Of a stretch of DNA of 64,000 nucleotides, positions 51,374-61,800 are shown in pieces. This DNA is from Owenia fusiformis (Eukaryota > Annelida > Polychaeta > Sabellida > Oweniidae), in NCBI GenBank assembly GCA_903813345.2, contig CAIIXF020000010.1, forward strand, positions 5,945,169 through 6,009,168. Reading direction: 5' to 3'. Each line of letters starts with the position of its first letter. Positions within the stretch are counted from its first letter, which is position 1. The notes below the pieces were generated by a model. It saw only the letters and a program-made list of their open reading frames with translations, searched no databases and was not told the origin of the DNA. Position numbers and translations under genes: made by a program.

Positions 51374-52646
51374 ATCAACATCACAATATGAACAACAGAA
51401 TATCTTAATATTATGGCTAAATTTGCATTATGTTATACATATCAACATTACAATATGAACAACAGAATATCTTAATATTATGGCTAAATTTGCATTATGT
51501 TATACATATCAACATTACAATATGAACAACAGAATATCTTAATATTATGGCTAAATTTGCATTATGTTATACATATCAACATTACAATATGAACAACAGA
51601 ATATCTTAATATTATGGCTAAATTTGCATTATGTTATACATATCAACATTACAATATGAACAACAGAATATCTTAATATTATGGCTAAATTTGCATTATG
51701 TTATACATATCAACATTACAATATGAACAACAGAATATCTTAATATTATGGCTAAATTTGCATTATGTTATACATATCAAGATTACAATATGAACAACAG
51801 AATATCTTAATATTATGGCTAAATTTGCATTATGCTATACATATCAACATTACAGTATGAACAACAGAATATCTTAATATTATGGCTAAATTTGCATTAT
51901 GTTATACATATCAACATTACAATATGAACAACAGAATATCTTAATATTATGGCTAAATTTGCATTATGTTATACATATCAAGATTACAATATGAACAACA
52001 GAATATCTTAATATTATGGCTAAATTTGCATTATGTTATACATATCAACATTACAATATGAACAACAGAATATCTTAATATTATGGCTAAATTTGCATTA
52101 TGTTATACATATCAACATTACAATATGAACAACAGAATATCTTAATATTATGGCTAAATTTGCATTATGTTATACATATCAACATTACAATATGAACAAC
52201 AGAATATCTTAATATTATGGCTAAATTTGCATTATGCTATACATATCAACATTACAGTATGAACAACAGAATATCTTAATATTATGGCTAAATTTGCATT
52301 ATGTTATACATATCAACATTACAATATGAACAACAGAATATCTTAATATTATGGCTAAATTTGCATTATGTTATACATATCAACATTACAATATGAACAA
52401 CAGAATATCTTAATATTATGGCTAAATTTGCATTATGTTATACATATCAACATTACAATATGGACAACAGAATATCTTAATATTATGGCTAAATTTGCAT
52501 TATGTTATACATATCAACATTACAATATGAACAACAGAATATCTTAATATTATGGCTAAATTTGCATTATGTTATACATATTAACATTACAATATGAACA
52601 ACAGAATATCTTAATATTATGGCTAAATTTGCATTATGTTATACAT
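51374..52646. repeat. 67-bp minisatellite, 19 nearly identical copies
   Basis: Units begin ATCAACATTACAATATGAAC and end TGCATTATGTTATACAT. The first starts at 51374 and the last at 52580, exactly 18 periods of 67 bp. Copies differ by one or two bases. The array fills nearly half of the 2.8-kb intron before the giant exon and is non-coding. Confidence 0.97.
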
Positions 52647-52894
52647 TTCTGACATGATAAGAAAACATGAGAAGTAATGCAGGCATATCAAAATATACAT
52701 TCAAATGATATAAATGTACAAACCAAACGAGAAAATATTAATTACATTTGAAATATTATTGCTGAAGTTTGTGTGGTCAGTAGATATTTTCCCTTTTCCT
52801 TTATTTCAGTAAATAATACTCCATCAGTGTAGCCAATTAAGTAAAGACATTATTAAATAATTAAGTATTGAAAAGAGAAATGTCTTTGTTTTAG

Positions 52895-55800
52895 ATAATG
52901 AAAAGACGAAATAAAAAAGCAATCCCAGAAAAGATCGAAGAAGATGTTATTGCAAAGAGTGAACGTGACAATGAAGTTAAACCCGAGAATGTCCAAAAGG
53001 ACAGCAAAATCATCCCAGATAATGAAACACAAGATCAACTTGATGAATTGGATGGTATCAACTCTAGCTTAAAAGATGCTAATAAGAAATTAGAAGAGGA
53101 GGTGAATGAATACAAGGAGAAGAACAAAAAGCTGGTTGATAACAAAGTCAAGCTTAAAGAAAAGATAAATGATGCTGCAAATGAGATAATGGCCAAAATA
53201 GAAGAAAATAAGAAACATAAAAATCATATAAACCAACTTGAAGAAGAACTGAAAAAGGTTCCAAATGGAAAAGAAAAAGTGGAGGAAATAAAGAAATCTG
53301 TTCCAGAGGATGAAAACAAAAAAGAAGTCCCGCAAATTGTTGATGTGAATAAAATGAGTGAAAATGACATTGCCTCCTTAGTTGATGAACTTGAGGTTTT
53401 AAAGAAACAACATGAAGACATGGAGACGCTTAACAAAATTTTGCAAGATGACAAAAAGGGACTCGCTGAAGTGAAAGAAAGACTAGAGAATGCGAGACAT
53501 GAATTGAAAGGTAAAGATGCCCTAATCAGGCAATTAGAAGAAGAATTGAACAAGTCTCCAAAAGGTAAGGAAGAGTTAGAGAAAATAAAGACAAGTGTTA
53601 AGGAGAATCTAAAAAGAAAAGAACCCAAGGCTACTGAAGAATCTGTACCAACAGCAAAAGAAGCCAAGCAGCTACCAGATACTAAGTTACAAGAACTAAT
53701 GGATGAGTTGGCATCAACAAAGAATCAACTGAAAGATCAAGAGGCTCTCATGAAGCAACTGGAAGCTGCAACTGAACAGAAAGACAATGAGGATAAGGAT
53801 CAGAGTCATAAAGATGATAAAATCAAAGAACTCAAAGATAAAAACAAGACACTTAAGAGTAAGGTTTTGGAAGCAGCAAATGAAGTTAAGGAAAGGATCA
53901 AGGAAAATAAAGTGCAAGAAAATCAGATCAGGGCACTTGAATATGAACTCAAAAAGATTCCCAAAGGGAAAGACAAGATAGAAGAGATCAGGAAAATTGT
54001 TCCAGAGAAAACAGAACAAAAGAAAGATAAAACTCCTGGTGTAGAGGATGTGAAGAAAATGAGTGATATGGAAATTGATGCATTAACAGAAAAGCTTGAC
54101 TGTCTTGAGAAAGAGGTTGATGACTTGAAAGCACTTAATAAAATCTTAGAAGATGACAAGAAAGGAGTTGGTGAAGTTAAACAGAGGCTAGAAGATGCCA
54201 GAAATGAGGTGAAAAATAAAAACTCACAAATAAGACAGCTTGAAGAGGTACTCAAAAACTCAGCTAAAGGGAAAGAAGAAGTAGAGAAAATCAAGAATCA
54301 AATTGGGGAAGAGCTGATAAAAGTATCTGATGTCAAAGTCCAATCTGTACCAAGGGCTAAAGAAGCCAAAGAATTACCAGATGCAAAGCTGCAAGAACTA
54401 ATGGATGAGTTGACATCAACAAAGAATCAACTGAAAGATCAAGAGGCTCTCATGAATCAACTGGAAGCTGCAACTGAACAGAAAGACAATGAGGATAAGG
54501 ATCAGAGTCCTAAAGATGATGAAATCAAAGAATTAAAAGATAAAAACAAGAAACTTAAGACTATGATTTCTGAAGCAACAAAGGAAGTGAAGGAAAAGAT
54601 CAAGGAAAATAAAGACAATAAAAATCAAATTAGGAAACTTGAAGATGAACTCAAAAAGATTCCCAAAGGTGAAGATAAAGTTGAAGAGATCAAGAAAAGT
54701 GTTTCAGAGAGAATTGAGAAAAGGAAAGATAAAACTCCAAATGTGAATGATGTCAAGAAAATGAATGAAATGGAAATTGCTGATTTGATGGACCAGTTTG
54801 GTATTCTAAAGAAAGAAGTTGATGACTTGGAAGCACTCAATAAAATTCTAGAAGATGATACGAAAGGAGTTGGTAAAGTTAAACAGAGACTAGAAGATGC
54901 CAGGGATGAATTGAAAAGTAAAGACTCTCAAATAAGGCAACTGGAAGAGGAACTAAAGAAATCACCCAAAGGCAAAGAAGAGGTTGAAAAGATTCAAAAT
55001 GAAACCAAAAAAGAACAACAGAAGAAAACAGCAAAGGCTAATGAAGAATCTATACCAACAGCAAAAGAAGCCAAGCAGCTACCAGATACTAAGTTACAAG
55101 AACTAATGGATGAGTTGGCATCAACAAAGAATCAACTGAAGGATCAAAAGGCTCTCATGAAGCAACTGGAAGCTGCAACTGAACAGAAAGACAGTGAGGA
55201 TAAGGATCAGAGTCATAGAAATGATAAAATCAAAGAACTCAAAGATAAAAACAAGAAACTTAAGACTATGATTTCTGAAGCAGCAAAGGAAGTGAAGGAA
55301 AAGATCAAGGAAAATAATGAGAAAGAAAATCAAATAAGGAAACTTGAAGATGAACTCAAAAAGATTCCAAAAGGTGAAGATAAAGTTGAAGAGATCAAGA
55401 AAAGTGTTCCAGAGGGAATTGAGAAAAAGAAAGATAAAACTCCAAAAGTGAATGATGTCAAGAAAATGAATGATATGGAAATTGCTGATTTGATGAACCA
55501 GTTTGGTATTCTAAAGAAAGAAGTTGATGACTTGGAAGCACTCAATAAAATGCTAAAAGATGATAAGAAAGGAGTTGGTGAAGTTAAACAGAGGCTAGAA
55601 GATGCCAGGGATGAAGTGAAAAGTAAAGACTCTCAAATAAGGCAACTGGAAGAGGAACTAAAGAAATCACCCAAAGGCAAAGAAGAGGTTGAAAAGATTC
55701 AAAATGAGACCAAAAAAGAACAACAGAAGAAAACAGCAAAGGCTAATGAAGAATCTGTACCAACAGCAAAAGAAGCCAAGGAGCTACCAGATACTAAGTT

Positions 55801-58800
55801 ACAAGAACTAATGGATGAGTTAGCATCAACAAAGAATCAATTGAAAGATCAAGAGGCTCTCTTGAAGCAACTGGAAGTTACAACTGAACAAAAAGACAAC
55901 GAGGATAAGGACAAGAGTCCTAAATATGATGAAATCAAAGAATTAAAAGATAAAAACAATAAACTGAAGAGTATGATTTCAGAAGCAGCAAATGAAGTGA
56001 AAGAAAAGATCAAGGAAAATAAAAAGAAGGAAAATCAAATAAGGAAACTTGAAGATGAACTCAGAAAGATTCCCAAAGGTGAAGATAAAGTTGAAGAGAT
56101 CAAGAAAAGTGTTCCAGAGAGAAATGAGAAAAGTCTAAATAAAACTCCAAATGTGAATGATGTAAGGAAGATGGATGATATGGAAATTGCTGCCTTAATG
56201 GACCAGCTTGGTATTCTGCAGAAAGAAGTTGATGACCTGGAAGCACTAAATAAAATTCTAGAAGATGATAAGAAAGGCATTGGTGAAGTTAAAGAGAGGC
56301 TAGAAGATGCCAGGGATGAATTGAAAAGTAAAGTTTATCAAATAAGGCACTTGGAAGAGGAACTAAAGAAATCACCTAAAGGCAGAGAAGAAGTTGAGAT
56401 GATCCAAAATGAAACCAAAAAAGAACAACAAAAGAAAACAGCAAAGGCTAATGAAGAATCTGTACCAACAGCAAAAGAAGCAAAGGAGCTACCAGATACT
56501 AAGTTACAAGAACTAATGGATGAGTTGGCATCAACAAAGAATCAACTGAAAGATCAAGAGGCTCTCATGAAGCAACTGGAAGCTGCAACTGAACAGAAAG
56601 ACAATGAGGATAAGGATCAGAGTCCTAAAGATGATGATATCAAAGAATTAAAAGATAAAAACAAGAAACTAAAGACTTTGATTTCCGAAGCAGCAAAGGA
56701 AGTGAAGGAAAAGACAAAGGGAAACAAAGAGAAGGAAAAACAAATTAAGAAACTTGAAGATGAACTCAAAAAGATTCCCAACGGTGAAGATAAAGTTGAA
56801 GAGATCAAGAAAAATGTTCCGGAGAGAATTGAGAAAAAGAAAGATAAAACACCAAATGTGAATGATGTAAAGAAAATGAATGATATGGAAATTGCTGCTT
56901 TAATGGACCAGATTGGGATTCTGAAGGAGGAAGTTGATGACTTGGAAGCACTAAATAAAATTCTATTAGATGATAATAAAGGAGTTGGTGAAGTTAAACA
57001 GAGGCTAGAAGATGCCAGGGATGAATTAAAAAGTAAAGACTCTCAAATAAGGCAACTGGAAGACGAACTAAAGAAATCACCCAAAGGCAAAGAAGAGGTT
57101 GAAAAGATTCAAAATGAAACCAAAAAAGAACAACAGAAGAAAACAGCAAAGACTAATGAAGAATCTGTACCAACAGCAAAAGAAGCCAAGCAGCTACCAG
57201 ATACTAAATTACAAGAACTAATGGATGAGTTGGCATCAACAAAGAATCAACTGAAAGATCAAGAGGCTCTCATGAAGCAACTGGAAGCTGCAACTGAACA
57301 GAAAGACAGTGAGGATAAGGATCAGAGTCATAAAGATGATAAAATCAAAGAATTAAAAGATAAAAACAAGAAACTTAAAAGTATGATTTCTGAAGCAGCA
57401 AAGGAAGTGAAGGAAAAGATCAAGGAAAATAAAGACAATACAAATCAAATTAAGAAACTTGAAGATGAACTCAAAAAGATTCCAAAAGGTGAAGATAAAG
57501 TTGAAGAGATCAAGAAAAGTGTTCCAGAGAGAATTGAGAAAAAGAAAGATAAAACTCCAAATGTGAATGATGTCAAGAAAATGAGTGATATGGAGATCAC
57601 TGCCTTAATGGACCAGCTTGGTATTCTGAAGAAGGAAGTTGATGACTTGAGAGCACTTAATAAAATTCTAGAAGATGATAAGAAGGGAGTTGGTGAAGTT
57701 AAACAGAGACTAGAAGATGCCAGGGATGAATTGAAAAGTAAAGACTCTCAAATAAGGCAATTGGAAGAGGAACTAAAGAAATCACCTAAAGGCAGAGAAG
57801 AAGTTGAGAAGATCCAAAATGAAACGAAAAAAGAACAAAAAAAGAATACATCAAAGACAAATGAAGAATCTGTACCGACAGCAAAAGAAGCAAAGGGGCT
57901 ACCAGATACTGAGTTACAAGAACTAATGGATGAGTTGGCATCAACAAAGAGTCAACTTAAGGATAAAGAGGCTCTCTTGAAGCAACTGGAAGTTGCAACT
58001 GAACAGAAAGGCAATGAGGATAAGGATCAGAGTCATAAAGATGATAAAATCAAAGACCTCAAAGATAAAAACAAGAAACTTAAGACTATGATTTCTGAAG
58101 CAGCAAAGGAAGTGAAGGAAAAGATCAAGGAAAACAAAGAGAAAGAAAATCAAATTAAGAAACTTGAAGATGAACTAAAAAAGATTCCCAAAGGTGAAGA
58201 TAAAGTTGAAGAGATCAAGAAAAGTGTTCCAGAGAGAATTGAGAAAAAGAAAGATAAAACTCCAAATGTGAATGATGTAAAGAAAATGAATGATATGGAA
58301 ATTGCTGCCTTAATGGACCAGCTTGGTATTCTGAAGAAGGAAGTTGATGACTTGGAAGCTCTCAATAAAATTCTAGAAGATGATAAGAAAGGAGTTGGTG
58401 AAGTTAAACAGAGGCTAGAAGATGCCAGGAATGAATTGAAAAGTAAAGACTCTCAAATAAGGCAACTGGAAGAGGAACTAAAAAAATCACCGAAAGGCAA
58501 AGAAGAAGTTGAAAAGATTCAAAATGAAACCAAAAAAGAACAACAGAAGACAATACCAAAGACTAATGAAGAATCTGTACCAACAGCAAAAGAAGCCAAG
58601 CAGCTACCAGATACTAAATTACAAGAACTAATGGATGAGTTGGCATCAACAAAGAATCAACTGAAAGATCAAGAGGCTCTCATGAAGCAACTGGAAGCTG
58701 CAACTGAACAGAAAGACAATGAGGATAAGGATCAGAGTCATAAAGATGATAAAATCAAAGACCTCAAAGATAAAAACAAGAAACTTAAGACTATGATTTC

Positions 58801-61800
58801 TGAAGCAGCAAAGGAAGTGAAGGAAAAGATCAAGGAAAACAAAGAGAAAGAAAATCAAATTAAGAAACTTGAAGATGAACTCAAAAAGATTCCGAAAGGT
58901 GAAGATAAAGTTGAAGAGATCAAGAAAAGTGTTGCAGAGAGAATAGAGAAAAAGAAAGATAAAACTCCAAATGTGAATGATGTAAAGAAAATGAATGATA
59001 TGGAAATTGCTGCTTTGATGGACCAGCTTGGTATTTTGAAGAAGGAAGTTGATGACTTGGAAGCTCTCAATAAAATTTTAGAAGATGATAAGAAAGGAGT
59101 TGGTGAAGTTAAACAGAGGCTAGAAGATGCCAGGGATGAATTGAAAATTAAAGACTCTCAAATAAGGCAACTGGCAGAAGAACTAAAAAAATCACCCAAA
59201 GGCAGAGAAGAAGTTGAAAAGATTCAAAATGAAACCAAAAAAGAACAACAGAAGAAAACACCAAAGACTAATGAAGAATCTGTACCAACAGCAAAAGAAG
59301 CCAGGCAGCTACCAGATACTAAATTACAAGAACTAATGGATGAGTTGGCATCAACAAAGAATCAACTGAAAGATCAAGAGGCTCTCATGAAGCAACTGGA
59401 AGCTGCAACTGAACAGAAAGACAATGAGGATAAGGATCAGAGTCATAAAGATGATAAAATCAAAGAACTCAAAGATAAAAACAAGAAACTTAAGACTATG
59501 ATTTCTGAAGCAGCAAAGGAAGTGAAGGAAAAGATCAAGGAAAACAAGGAGAAAGAAAATCAAATTAAGAAACTTGAAGATGAACTCAAAAAGATTCCGA
59601 AAGGTGAAGATAAAGTTGAAGAGATTAAGAAAAGTGTTCCAGAGAGAATAGAGAAAAAGAAAGATAAAACTCCAAATGTGAATGATGTAAAGAAAATGAA
59701 TGATATGGAAATTGCTGCTTTAATGGACCAGCTTGGTATTTTGAAGAAGGAAGTTGATGACTTGGAAGCTCTCAATAAAATTTTAGAAGATGATAAGAAA
59801 GGAGTTGGTGAAGTTAAACAGAGGCTAGAAGATGCCAGGGATGAATTGAAAATTAAAGACTCTCAAATAAGGCAACTGGCAGAAGAACTAAAAAAATCAC
59901 CCAAAGGCAAAGAAGAAGTTGAAAAGATTCAAAATGAAACCAAAAAAGAACAACAGAAGAAAATACCAAAGACTGATGAAGAATCTGTACCAACAGCAAA
60001 AGAAGCCAAGCAGCTACCAGATACTAAATTACAAGAACTAATGGATGAGTTGGCATCAACAAAGAATCAACTGAAAGATCAAGAGGCTCTCATGAAGCAA
60101 CTGGAAGCTGCAACTGAACAGAAAGACAATGAGGATAAGGATCAGAGTCATAAAGATGATAAAATCAAAGACCTCAAAGATAAAAACAAGAAACTTAAGA
60201 CTATGATTTCTGAAGCAGCAAAGGAAGTGAAGGAAAAGATCAAGGAAAACAAAGAGAAAGAAAATCGAATCAAGAAACTTGAAGATGAACTCAAAAAGAT
60301 TCCCAAAGGTGAAGATAAAGTTGAAGAGATCAAGAAAAGTGTTGCAGAGAGAATAGAGAAAAAGAAAGATAAAACTCCAAATGTGAATGATGTAAAGGAA
60401 ATGAATGATATGGAAATTGCTGCCTTAATGGACAAGCTTGGTATTCTGAAGAAAGAAGTTGATGACTTGGAAGCTCTCAATAAAATTCTATTAGATGATA
60501 AGAAAGGAGTTGGTGAAGTTAAACAAAGGCTAGAAGATGCCAGGGATGAAGTAAAAAGTAAAGACTCTCAAATAAGACAACTGGAAGAAGAACTAAAGAA
60601 ATCACCCAAAGGCAAAGAAGAAGTTGAAAAGATTCAAAATGAAACCAAAAAAGAACAACAGAAGAAAACATCAAAGACTTATGAAGAATCTGTACCAACA
60701 GCAAAAGAAGCCAAGCAGCTACCAGATACTAAATTACAAGAACTAATGGATGAGTTGGCATCAACAAAGAATCAACTGAAAGATCAAGAGGCTCTCATGA
60801 AGCAACTGGAAGCTGCAACTGAACAGAAAGACAATGAGGATAAGGATCAGAGTCATAAAGATGATAAAATCAAAGACCTCAAAGATAAAAACAAGAAACT
60901 TAAGACTATGATTTCTGAAGCAGCAAAGGAAGTGAAGGAAAAGATCAAGGAAAACAAAGAGAAAGAAAATCAAATTAAGAAACTTGAAGATGAACTCAAA
61001 AAGATTCCGAAAGGTGAAGATAAAGTTGAAGAGATCAAGAAAAGTGTTGCAGAGAGAATAGAGAAAAAGAAAGATAAAACTCCAAATGTGAATGATGTAA
61101 AGAAAATGAATGATATGGAAATTGCTGCTTTAATGGACCAGCTTGGTATTCTGAAGAAGGAAGTTGATGACTTGGAAGCTCTCAATAAAATTCTAGAAGA
61201 TGATAAGAAAGGAGTTGGTGAAGTTAAACAGAGGCTAGAAGATGCCAGGGATGAATTAAAAAGTAAAGACTCTCAAATAAGGCAACTGGCAGAAGAACTA
61301 AAAAAATCACCGAAAGGCAAAGAAGAAGTTGAAAAGATTCAAAATGAAACCAAAAAAGAACAACAGAAGAAAACAGCAAAGACTAATGAAGAATCTGTAC
61401 CAACAGCAAAAGAAGCCAAGCAGCTACCAGATACTAAATTACAAGAACTAATGGATGAGTTGGCATCAACAAAGAATCAACTGAAAGATCAAGAGGCTCT
61501 CGTGAAGCAACTTGAAGCTACAACTGAACAGAAAGACAGTGAGGATAAGGATCAGAGTCATAAAGATGATAAAATCAAAGAACTCAAAGATAAAAACAAG
61601 GAACTTAAGACTATGATTTCTGAAGCAGCAAAGGGAGTGAAGGAAAAGATCAAGGAAAACAAAGAAAAAGAAAATCAAATTAAAAAACTTGAAGATGAAC
61701 TCAAAAAGATTCCCAAAGGTGAAGATAAAGTTGAAGAGATCAAGAAAAGTGTTGCAGAGAGAATAGAGAAAAAGAAAGATAAAACTCCAAATGTGAATGA

